Position numbers and translations under genes: made by a program. Positions 6,276 to 14,000 of a stretch of DNA of 14,862 nucleotides are shown here, piece by piece (position 1 is the first letter of the stretch; every line of letters starts with the position of its first letter). Source of the stretch: Limnohabitans sp. (GTDB lineage: Bacteria > Pseudomonadota > Gammaproteobacteria > Burkholderiales > Burkholderiaceae_C). The stretch spans positions 1-14,862 of the forward strand of contig JALQUL010000263.1 of assembly GCA_023260735.1 (NCBI GenBank), given 5' to 3'. Below the pieces are notes generated by a model. That model was not told the DNA's origin. It made no database searches and saw nothing but the letters and a program-made list of their open reading frames with translations.

Positions 6276-7187
6276 TTAGAAGTTATGGACTAAAACCAAA
6301 TTGTATTGACTGTTGCTGGTGTTATCAGCTAATTTTGCTTTACCGTAATCTAAATAAACAGCTGAACGCTTGCTTAAAGCATATTTAACAGATGCTTCTG
6401 TGAAATCTGATGCATCACGTTTGCCATAGTTCAAACCAAATGTAACTGGACCTACTGGTGCAGAAATACTGGCGGTTACAGCAGCTTTATCGCTATTGCC
6501 TTTACCACGACGCTTGCTGTCGTAACCTAAGCCTAATTTAGCCATACCCAAGTCGTAACTAGCACCTAAGTCAAAGCTGTTCTTAGTTTTATCGCCTGTC
6601 CATGATTCATTTTTGCTGTTGATATAACGACCAGCCACTTTTACAGGACCTGCAGCATACACCAAAGCCAAGCTAGCAGATTTTGTTGTAGGTGTGGTAG
6701 ATCCGTCAGTTGCTGTTTCAAAATAAGCAACACTAGCACGAATACCACTGATGTCGGCTGTTGTGTAGGTTAAGTAGTCAGCAGCTTCGCGGCTGAAAAC
6801 TTCTTTGTTGTTGCTTGAATATGGATTATCCCAAAGCCAGTTGTCGCCAACTAAACCGACATCACGTGCCAATGTGCTAGTACGTGTGTTTTGATAAGCC
6901 AATGAACCCCATGAAGAAGACAATGTCATTGCGCTATCTTCTTTAGTTAGATTGCCACCACGTGCGCTGTTACCTTTGAATTGTGTGTAAGCAGATAACT
7001 TTAAACCATCACCTAAGTCCTCCGTTAAACTAATACGAATGCTGTTGGAATCTAATACCAAACCTTTAGAACCATCGATTGATTTTAAGTAACCAGCAGC
7101 TATAGTACCATTTACAGTTGCTGTAGATTGAGCGCTTGCAACACCTGCACATGCCATTAAAAGGCAAGATACAACGATTTTATTCAT
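6276..7187 (-). CDS. Gram-negative general porin (trimeric beta-barrel, Porin_4-like)
   Basis: This is a 303-residue outer-membrane porin for diffusion of small hydrophilic solutes. A Sec signal peptide is seen (MNKIVVSCLLMACAGVASA, probable cleavage after Ala19 before QSTATV). The NGTIAAGY start of the first strand, alternating beta-strand patterns, SIRISLTEDLGDGLKLSAYTQ and the YLDYGKAKL segment follow, and the chain ends in HNF. A C-terminal Phe is the usual BAM recognition residue. It is shorter than typical burkholderial porins of about 350-390 residues. I start at ATG 7187 because TTCCTT (7195-7200, AAGGAA on the coding strand) lies 7 bases upstream and the signal peptide then begins correctly. 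An earlier ATG at 7235 would add 16 residues before the signal and is unlikely. It is separated from the phosphatase gene by a terminator. A Pho-box-like repeat lies about 147 bp upstream. Confidence 0.92.
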   Translation of the reverse strand: MNKIVVSCLLMACAGVASAQSTATVNGTIAAGYLKSIDGSKGLVLDSNSIRISLTEDLGDGLKLSAYTQFKGNSARGGNLTKEDSAMTLSSSWGSLAYQNTRTSTLARDVGLVGDNWLWDNPYSSNNKEVFSREAADYLTYTTADISGIRASVAYFETATDGSTTPTTKSASLALVYAAGPVKVAGRYINSKNESWTGDKTKNSFDLGASYDLGMAKLGLGYDSKRRGKGNSDKAAVTASISAPVGPVTFGLNYGKRDASDFTEASVKYALSKRSAVYLDYGKAKLADNTSNSQYNLVLVHNF

Positions 7188-7194
7188 TTCTAAT

Positions 7195-7200
7195 TTCCTT
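7195..7200 (-). promoter_or_regulatory. Ribosome binding site of the porin gene
   Basis: AAGGAA on the minus strand lies 7 bases before the ATG at 7187. It decides against the upstream ATG at 7235 and gives a protein that begins with a canonical signal peptide. Confidence 0.8.
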
Positions 7201-7333
7201 GAAGTTTTAGTTAAATAGGAAGCATTTTTAATCAACTGCTTTAATTAAAAATAGTTAATCTTCCTTGCAATACCTTCTCTAAGAAAGTAGTCTTTATTAA
7301 CGCATTTCAACATAACAAGCTAATTAAAAATAT

Positions 7334-7351
7334 ATGAAATTTTTATGAAAT
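7334..7351 (-). promoter_or_regulatory. Weak Pho-box-like direct repeat upstream of the porin
   Basis: On the minus strand ATTTCAT-AAAA-ATTTCAT has the 7+4+7 layout and 11-base period of PhoB sites. It matches the remembered consensus CTGTCAT-AWAW-CTGTCAT at 14 of 18 positions, but both repeats lack the G of TGTCA. There is no good -10 hexamer at the expected distance. AT-richness could produce this by chance. Confidence 0.25.
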
Positions 7352-7363
7352 AGCAACACAAAA

Positions 7364-7391
7364 AAAGGCACAACCTTTCGGTTGCGCCTTT
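7364..7391 (-). terminator. Strong intrinsic terminator of the PhoX-family gene
   Basis: On the minus strand a 12-bp stem (AAAGGCGCAACC/GGTTGTGCCTTT, one G-U wobble) closes a GAAA tetraloop and runs into seven T residues. It starts 63 bases after the phosphatase stop. On the plus strand the wobble becomes an A-C mismatch, so the structure is built for the minus strand. It insulates the porin from phosphatase read-through. Confidence 0.9.
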
Positions 7392-7453
7392 CTCATCACT
7401 ACTAGGACCAACACTACTAACAACACAAAACCATTTAGATTCAATCCTACTAT

Positions 7454-9385
7454 TTAGAGTTTTAAACTCACTCCTGCTTTAGTCGTAATATATCCAACGG
7501 CAGCGCCAAACTTGTTGTTGTAGTTGGCGGTGATTAAAGGGTCTAAAGTATCTTTTACCTTGTTATGAATACCACCCCAATCACCTGCGTGTTGAAAATT
7601 ACTCATTAAATAAGTCCAGCCATTGAGCTCGTCAACTGCTTGTAAACCAGTGGACTCACCACCTGCAGGAATAGACATAATTCTTGATAATTCTTTGGTA
7701 TCTACGTTATAGGCCCATAAAAAATTATTCACATGCTGACCACTGTCCTCGCCAATAAACAAGGTTCTTAGTTTTTCAGAAAACTTTAAATTATCGGGGT
7801 TAGCAATTTTGTTGGGGTTTGCCGTATTACCTAATTCATCAGAGACAATATCTTCTCCAGTAATTAAAGCTTTGGTATTTTTAGGCATCCAATCAGAAGC
7901 AATTTTTTGACCTGTTTCATCTTTCAGTCCACCGGTCAATTGCAACTGCATTACCGCTCCCGCTTTAAGAGCCTTTTCTAATGCAATACCATTACCCTCG
8001 GTAAAACCTTTAGCACCTACCACCATAGAGTCTTGTATATTTTGTAAAGCACTATAGGCAATTTTATCTTTGATGTTAACGGTTGTACCCTCCATTTTAG
8101 AGAAACCTAAACTAGCTCCAACAAAAGCGGCATAACGATGCGTTTCTAAAAACGCAGCTGCTTTTTCCATACCTGGCTTTAACTTGATCCACTCTGTTTT
8201 ACCGTTAGTCGTGACCTTTTTAAAACTACTGTCTTGTGGATCCTTAGGCATTACTTCCATAATGTCAGTTGGTTTTAATATGTTAGCTAATTTTTCAATC
8301 TCTGCACTGCTTGCATGACCTAAATTAAGCCATGTTAAATTAGCTGCTGGAGCTGCTGGGTCAATAGTAAAACCAGAACCTACTTTGGCCACATATAAAG
8401 TACCCACCGATAAGTCACGCGCTTTATCTGCAACAAATACAAATAAGCCACCGTTGGTCGCATCATCACCCATTAATGCAGTGCGCTCATCGGGCATTAT
8501 TTGTACCAACTCATGAGAAATTCTTCCCATGTTGTAATGTTTTTTAATACTAGCAGTGCCATCTGGATTCACTTTCACCTCTGGCATATGACCATAGTGA
8601 TAAGGATTGGCTTTAGTTGAATCGCCATATAGGTTTTCGCTAAAAGCTTTAAAGTTAACATTGGTAGCTGCTGTAAAGGCATCGGGCTCATACTCTTCAC
8701 TCGATAAATGGGTGCCCCATGGCGATAAACTGGCACCGCAGGTAATCCATAATCCATTCACTTTGGAGGTGTCTACATTATGATATTTGACCAAGGATAA
8801 CTGACCCGTTTTAGGATCTTGATCTAATGTTAATACGGCAATGGGTGAAGGCAACTTGCCATACATATCAGTCTTACGATCTTGAGCAAAATTGGTATAT
8901 TCAAACTGCACCACAGCAAAAACAGCCTTACCTTTTACACCCTTTACTTTTGCATTAGGTACGCTTAATAAAGAGGTACCATCTGGTGCATCAGAGAAAA
9001 ATTGACGCTCTTTACCAGTCACTGTTTTGTCAATAATTGGTTGATTGTTAATATCAAAATAAGCACCAGCCAACATTTTTCCACCATTGCCGTCAGGAAC
9101 TTCGCCACCTGTAATAAAAAATGGTTGATAGGCCAACTCATGTTTTACTTTTTTGCCATTGTTATATTGAACAATCACCGAAGATGCAATACTGGTAGTT
9201 GCCATTGCCGCAGGATTGGATAAATTGGGCGCGGCCATAGACTCAAACTGTACCGACTGAATTTTTCCTAAACCGGGTGTTTTTGTGGCCTCTGCTAAAC
9301 TGTGAAATGGGAATAAAGTGGCTCCGGCCATTAATGGGAACATTTGACGACGAGACAATACAAATGCTGCGCTATTTTTAGACAT
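7454..9385 (-). CDS. phoX: PhoX-family (DUF839) alkaline phosphatase, Tat-exported
   Basis: This is a 643-residue protein of the PhoX/DUF839 family. Characterised members are periplasmic or extracellular calcium- and iron-dependent phosphomonoesterases that free phosphate from organic esters. A twin-arginine signal is seen at the N-terminus (SRRQMF at 11-16, then a hydrophobic stretch to about 30). Family signatures are CGASLSPWGTHLSSEE (216-231), the GRISHE segment (287-292), MGDDATNGGLFVFVADK (305-321) and, near the C-terminus, LFIGEDSG followed by NNFLWAYNVDT. The metal-binding glutamate-rich SEE segment is intact, and the length is normal. I choose ATG 9385 because AAAGGA lies 6 bases before it; the ATG at 9391 abuts the Shine-Dalgarno. 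A Pho box with a -10 element upstream fits induction by phosphate starvation. Some DUF839 proteins have no proven phosphatase activity, so the exact substrate is inferred. Confidence 0.87.
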   Translation of the reverse strand: MSKNSAAFVLSRRQMFPLMAGATLFPFHSLAEATKTPGLGKIQSVQFESMAAPNLSNPAAMATTSIASSVIVQYNNGKKVKHELAYQPFFITGGEVPDGNGGKMLAGAYFDINNQPIIDKTVTGKERQFFSDAPDGTSLLSVPNAKVKGVKGKAVFAVVQFEYTNFAQDRKTDMYGKLPSPIAVLTLDQDPKTGQLSLVKYHNVDTSKVNGLWITCGASLSPWGTHLSSEEYEPDAFTAATNVNFKAFSENLYGDSTKANPYHYGHMPEVKVNPDGTASIKKHYNMGRISHELVQIMPDERTALMGDDATNGGLFVFVADKARDLSVGTLYVAKVGSGFTIDPAAPAANLTWLNLGHASSAEIEKLANILKPTDIMEVMPKDPQDSSFKKVTTNGKTEWIKLKPGMEKAAAFLETHRYAAFVGASLGFSKMEGTTVNIKDKIAYSALQNIQDSMVVGAKGFTEGNGIALEKALKAGAVMQLQLTGGLKDETGQKIASDWMPKNTKALITGEDIVSDELGNTANPNKIANPDNLKFSEKLRTLFIGEDSGQHVNNFLWAYNVDTKELSRIMSIPAGGESTGLQAVDELNGWTYLMSNFQHAGDWGGIHNKVKDTLDPLITANYNNKFGAAVGYITTKAGVSLKL

Positions 9386-9391
9386 ACTCAT

Positions 9392-9397
9392 TCCTTT
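9392..9397 (-). promoter_or_regulatory. Ribosome binding site of the PhoX-family gene
   Basis: AAAGGA on the minus strand is spaced 6 bases from the ATG at 9385 but 0 bases from the ATG at 9391, so it selects the second start. Confidence 0.75.
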
Positions 9398-9452
9398 TTA
9401 ATACACCAAAAAAATACAAGAGATAAGCCTTAGCATAAAAACACTTGATGGC

Positions 9453-9487
9453 ATTATCATTAAGCTCGAATGACAAATTCATGACAT
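9453..9487 (-). promoter_or_regulatory. PhoB-dependent promoter: Pho box (9470-9487) plus -10 GATAAT (9453-9458)
   Basis: On the minus strand ATGTCAT-GAAT-TTGTCAT shows two TGTCAT repeats with an 11-base period, as in the E. coli Pho box. Eleven bases downstream lies GATAAT, five of six matches to the -10 consensus, with no good -35. Replacement of the -35 by a Pho box is typical of PhoB-activated promoters. Transcription would begin near 9446, giving a leader of about 60 nt before the PhoX-family ATG. Confidence 0.72.
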
Positions 9488-9566
9488 CACCACTGGCTTA
9501 TAAACTAAAAAAACAGCAATAGACCGTAGCAAAATACACGCAGTGTTAGGGCTTTGGCTTTGAATC

Positions 9567-9575
9567 TGGGATAAT
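9567..9575 (+). promoter_or_regulatory. Extended -10 promoter of dbpA, predicted leaderless start
   Basis: TG-G-GATAAT is an extended -10 element with five of six hexamer matches and no clear -35. Normal spacing puts +1 exactly at 9582, the A of the dbpA start codon. The only Shine-Dalgarno-like triplet (AGG, 9577-9579) is 2 bases from the ATG, too close to work well. An alternative -10 (TATAAA at 9499-9504) would give a conventional leader of about 70 nt. Confidence 0.45.
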
Positions 9576-9581
9576 TAGGCT

Positions 9582-10991
9582 ATGACCATTCAAAATTCTG
9601 CGGCTACGGCCCTTTCCTTCTCTTCTTTATCGCTAAGTCCTCAAATGCTCGAAAACCTCGAACGTTTAGGCTATACCTCTATGACGGCGATTCAGGCTGC
9701 TAGTTTGCCTGTGGCCTTATTAGGCAAAGATTTAATCGCCCAAGCGAAAACAGGTAGTGGAAAAACAGCTGCCTTTGCTTTAGCTTTATTGGCTAATATC
9801 AATCCTAGATGGTTTGCAGTTCAAGCTATGGTGTTATGTCCTACACGTGAACTTGCCGATCAAGTCACTACCGAACTTCGCCGCCTTGCAAGGGCCGAAG
9901 AAAATATCAAAATTGTGACTCTCTGCGGTGGTGTACCAAGTCGTGGTCAACGCGCCAGCCTAGAAAACGGTGCGCATATTGTGGTGGGTACGCCAGGTCG
10001 CATTATGGATCACCTTGATAGGCAAACCCTAGATATTGCAGCAGTTAATACATTAGTACTTGACGAAGCCGATCGAATGCTTGATATGGGCTTTTTTAAT
10101 GACATCGTTACCGTAGTAAAGCAATGCCCACCAAAGCGTCAAACTTTATTATTTTCGGCGACTTATCCTATTGAAATTGAGAAGCTTGCAACTCAATTTA
10201 TGAAGTCGCCACAAATGATTAAAGTGGAATCCTTGCACACCAATAATTTAATTGAACAACGTTTTTATCAAATTGAAGAACAAGACCGCTTAAGTAGCGT
10301 TGCGGTTTTACTTAATCATTTTAAACCTGTTAGCACTTTGGCCTTTTGTAATACCAAAGCCAAATGTCGTCAGCTCGCCGCTATGTTACAAGGCCAAGGT
10401 TTTAGTGCGCTTGAATTACATGGCGATCTAGAACAACGTGAGCGTGATCAAGTATTGGTGCAATTTGCCAACCGAAGCGCCTCTATTTTAGTGGCCACCG
10501 ATGTCGCCTCTAGGGGACTTGACATTCAGCAGCTAGAAGCCGTTATCAATGTAGAAGTCACACCTGACCCAGAAGTGCATATACACCGTATTGGACGCAC
10601 GGGTAGGGCTGGAGGTAGTGGCTTGGCACTCAGTTTGGTGAGTATGGATGAAATGGGTTATGTAGGTCGTATTGAAGAATACCAAAAACAAAACTCGCAG
10701 TTTTTCCCAATTAAAGAGCTTTATAGCGAAGCTCAAGAACCTTTGTTAGCGCCTATGGTCACCTTATTAGTTTTTGGTGGTCGCAAAGAGAAAATTAGGG
10801 CAGGCGATATTTTGGGTGCACTTACCAACCAAGACTTTGGAATTAGTTTAACCCGAGAGCAAGTAGGTAAAATTACTGTCACTGAGTTTTCTACTTTTAT
10901 AGCCATTGAACGTAGCATTGCCAAACAAGCACTTGATAAGCTCAATAATGGCAGAGTAAAAGGTCGTAGTGTAAAAGCTAGAATTTTGTAA
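9582..10991 (+). CDS. dbpA: ATP-dependent RNA helicase DbpA
   Basis: This is a 469-residue DEAD-box helicase. DbpA binds hairpin 92 of 23S rRNA and remodels the peptidyl-transferase region during large-subunit assembly. All helicase motifs are seen: Q-motif Gln38, motif I AKTGSGKT (55-62), PTREL (87-91), GG (116-117), TPGR (137-140), DEAD (161-164), SAT (192-194), RGLD (311-314) and HRIGRTGR (335-342). The C-terminal RNA-binding domain (about 392-469) carries RKEKIRAGDILGALT, AIERSIA and GRVKGRSVKARIL, which identify DbpA rather than RhlE or SrmB. The length matches the family (about 457 in E. coli). It is transcribed away from the PhoX-family gene and ends at a bidirectional terminator. The start ATG lacks a properly spaced Shine-Dalgarno, and the predicted promoter suggests a leaderless mRNA. 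Confidence 0.95.
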   Translation: MTIQNSAATALSFSSLSLSPQMLENLERLGYTSMTAIQAASLPVALLGKDLIAQAKTGSGKTAAFALALLANINPRWFAVQAMVLCPTRELADQVTTELRRLARAEENIKIVTLCGGVPSRGQRASLENGAHIVVGTPGRIMDHLDRQTLDIAAVNTLVLDEADRMLDMGFFNDIVTVVKQCPPKRQTLLFSATYPIEIEKLATQFMKSPQMIKVESLHTNNLIEQRFYQIEEQDRLSSVAVLLNHFKPVSTLAFCNTKAKCRQLAAMLQGQGFSALELHGDLEQRERDQVLVQFANRSASILVATDVASRGLDIQQLEAVINVEVTPDPEVHIHRIGRTGRAGGSGLALSLVSMDEMGYVGRIEEYQKQNSQFFPIKELYSEAQEPLLAPMVTLLVFGGRKEKIRAGDILGALTNQDFGISLTREQVGKITVTEFSTFIAIERSIAKQALDKLNNGRVKGRSVKARIL

Positions 10992-11021
10992 AACAAGGTT
11001 TATTTTTAAAAACTAAAAATT

Positions 11022-11058
11022 AAAAAAGCTTCATTATAAAAACTAATGAAGCTTTTTT
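11022..11058. terminator. Bidirectional intrinsic terminator between dbpA and the convergent large gene
   Basis: A perfect 15-bp stem (11022-11036 with 11044-11058, core GCTTCATTA/TAATGAAGC) with a 7-base loop is flanked by A6 on the left and T7 on the right, so it works in both directions. It lies 30 bases after the dbpA stop and 23 bases after the stop of the minus-strand surface-protein gene. Confidence 0.92.
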
Positions 11059-11081
11059 TACTCATTTTTACACTTATGTTA

Positions 11082-14000
11082 CTATTGAACTTTTACTTGG
11101 TAAGTTACCGCGCCTGAAGTGCCTGCTTGTATTACCCCTGTAAAATCCCATCGAATAATACCTGTACTATTAACGCTAGGTGCTGAACCAGTTGAATAGC
11201 TTGGCACAACACAAGTAATTAAGCCAGCAGGCAAAACACTTGGACAATTAGCCGACAAAAAAACGGTGTAACTAGGAGTTGCGTCATGAATACTGAAATT
11301 GGCTAGATCATGACTTGTGGTATTTAAAAATTGGATTTCATACTCTAAGACATGACCTGGTAAGGCAGCATTATTAGTAGAAAATGTTTGAGCCAAGGTC
11401 ACATTTCTTACTTTTTTTATCAATTCTAAACTGCCCTTTGTCACTTGTACCTGATCAGTATTAATAAGTAGTTCTGACACTCCAATTAAACTATCGAGTT
11501 TAAAATTAGCTTTTAATTGAAACTCATATAAAGCAGCATCAGGCGCATTTTGCGGACTAAATACCTTCATTAACAAACAGAGTTCTTGATTCGCAACTAC
11601 TGGTACTGCCTCTGTTAACAATTGATCTGAATCGTCAGTGTTTAAGTTGGCATCACAGTTTCCATCTAAATAAATGACCGCATTCCAACCTGTTAGATTC
11701 GGTGAACTATTAGCGGCCTGAATTAAGAAATCAACTATTCCTTTCGTACCTGGAGTAAACTGGTGAGACAATGTAACTGTACTTCCAGCGGCCACTGTTC
11801 TTTGATTATTACCGACCAATTTAGCTGAGACTACATTTCCAAAATTGACACCGCTAACACTTGAAGCAGCCCATACCAGACTAATCTTATCTAGGGCCCT
11901 ATCATAGGATGCTTGAAAACTAGGTGCGACATTAGTTGACGTAAATGAGGTATTGATTTCTTCAATACAAATCGTGTCTCCTGAACTAACTGTTGAAGGA
12001 ACATACAAGGTATAAGCACCATTACCTTGTGTAGTAGCATTTGTCAATACAGTACCCGAACAGTTGGTTAACTGAACAGTCACATTGCTAATACCCACTT
12101 CTAAACCATTCTGGATACCATCATTGGCACCTCCAGCTAAACCTATTCCAGCATCATTAAAAACAAATCCCGAAACACTTAACCCTTCAAATCGATTAAT
12201 AAAAGTACATATTAAATCTGAACTTAATTTAACATGTGCAGCAGATATGGTAAAAGTTTGATCAGCTGTAATTTTACCAATCACGCTACCAGTAGGATTA
12301 CCTGTTACACTTGCATTTTGATCAATACACACTGCTGACTCTAGCACCCAACCAAGTGGTACTGTTTCGGTTATTACAGTGTTAATGTTCGCAGCTTCTA
12401 AAGATTGCGCCACATTACTAGCTAAGATAGGTGCAGAACTAGCAGCCATCACACTGGTAGTGGTAACCGTACTACTTACAAAACCATTGTTACCACTGAA
12501 TGTAAAAGTACCTATTGCTGCTTTACTGTGTTTAGCGATAGTTATTTTAGGCAATGCGACATTTTGTATCGTACAGCTAATATCATCCCCAGAATTAGGC
12601 CTAATTGTAAGCCCAGCTGTACTTATAAAAGCGGTAGCGGTAGTAGGTATAACGGTCGTACTCGCTATATTGGTATTTGAACAAATAATCGTACTTTGAT
12701 AGGCACTTAATGTACTGGTAGAAGCCGAATCCATAATTTGTGTGAACACATAAGGCAATACACCTGCATCATAACTACTACTTGCAGTAAAACTACTAGC
12801 CACTCCAGAAGTTTGTACGCCTCCTCCAGGGCTATTGGTAGTAGAAGAAACTACCGTACCCGTAGTGGTTGCCAAATTAGTCGTTATTCCCAATCTTAAT
12901 TCTGTAATGAACTGATCACTAGGATTCGCACGACTGGTTATAACCGAATTAACTTTAAGTTTAATAGGGCTGGTAATCAATAAGTTGGGACTAAACTCGC
13001 TAGTTGAATTAGCATTAGTAGCAGTTGATGTAATATAGGTACTACCAGATGAAGTCATTGTACCGGCAGGAATAACCAGTAAAAAATCAATCAAACCAGT
13101 TGTACTATTACCGTCCATATCACCAATTTGAGTACACACCCCACCAGCAGAAGTGACGGTATTTGCAACAAAGGTTTTACCTTCACCATAACAGAATATA
13201 GAACCATTACCGGAGGTATTTTTATTTCCAGTTGGGCAGCTTGTACTAGTTTGATCAGCAATAAAAAACTCTAAAGTTGCTGATGGAGGTGCACAACCTT
13301 TGATGGTGACATTACCAGAATCTAATGTAGCGGAAGATAACAGAGGGAAATTTTGCAAATTATTTGCCCCTGTATCTGTGTCATTTGAATCATTGACCGT
13401 GACTGCGTTTTGTGTTAAATCAATACCAAGAACGGAGTTACTAAAAATACTGTTTTTTGCAATAGTATTTACAGATCCACTTTTTATCGTAACTCCAGAA
13501 CCTACGGTACTAGAACTAATTAAATTTTGACTAATGGTGTTATTGCTATTAGTTAATAATACACCTATACCATTGCTTGTGATATTGTTATTAATTAAAC
13601 TTTGGCTGGTAGTAGAGCTTGCATTCGTTGTAAAGTTAATCCCAGCAACAGTATTATTTTCAATGTGATTTTTTTGAATAATAGTACTGGCATTATTATT
13701 AGAAATCAAAATACCCGATCCACTGTTTCGTATATTGTTTTCAGCAATACTAACGCTTACTGTATTGGAGTTCCAAATTAAAACACCCGCCTCTATTCCG
13801 TAACTTATTACATTGTTTTTAATTTGAATATTGCTTCCCCCGACTGCAATATCAATACCATGTCCTTGAGTTAACCCTGTGCTATTAAGACTATTTGCCC
13901 TAGTACCTAAAATATTGTTATTAATATTCAAATTGCTAATGTTAGCGGCAGTATTACCGGTTATTTGTGAAAAGCCTGCTGAAGGATTTCCAAAACCTAG

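Noticed and set aside
7188..7235. Longer porin with a 16-residue N-terminal extension from ATG 7235
   Set aside because: The extension precedes a canonical signal peptide and would disturb it; the good Shine-Dalgarno belongs to ATG 7187.
12379..12699. Plus-strand hydrophobic ORF of 106 codons opposite the surface-protein gene
   Set aside because: It lies wholly antisense to a long, clearly coding, Thr/Val-rich frame. Antisense of such codons naturally gives hydrophobic residues; no start signals are seen.
13400..14000. Tandem DNA repeat or CRISPR-like array in the surface-protein gene
   Set aside because: The periodic look comes from repeated Asn-rich beta-helix rungs at protein level; no identical DNA repeat units with regular spacing were found.
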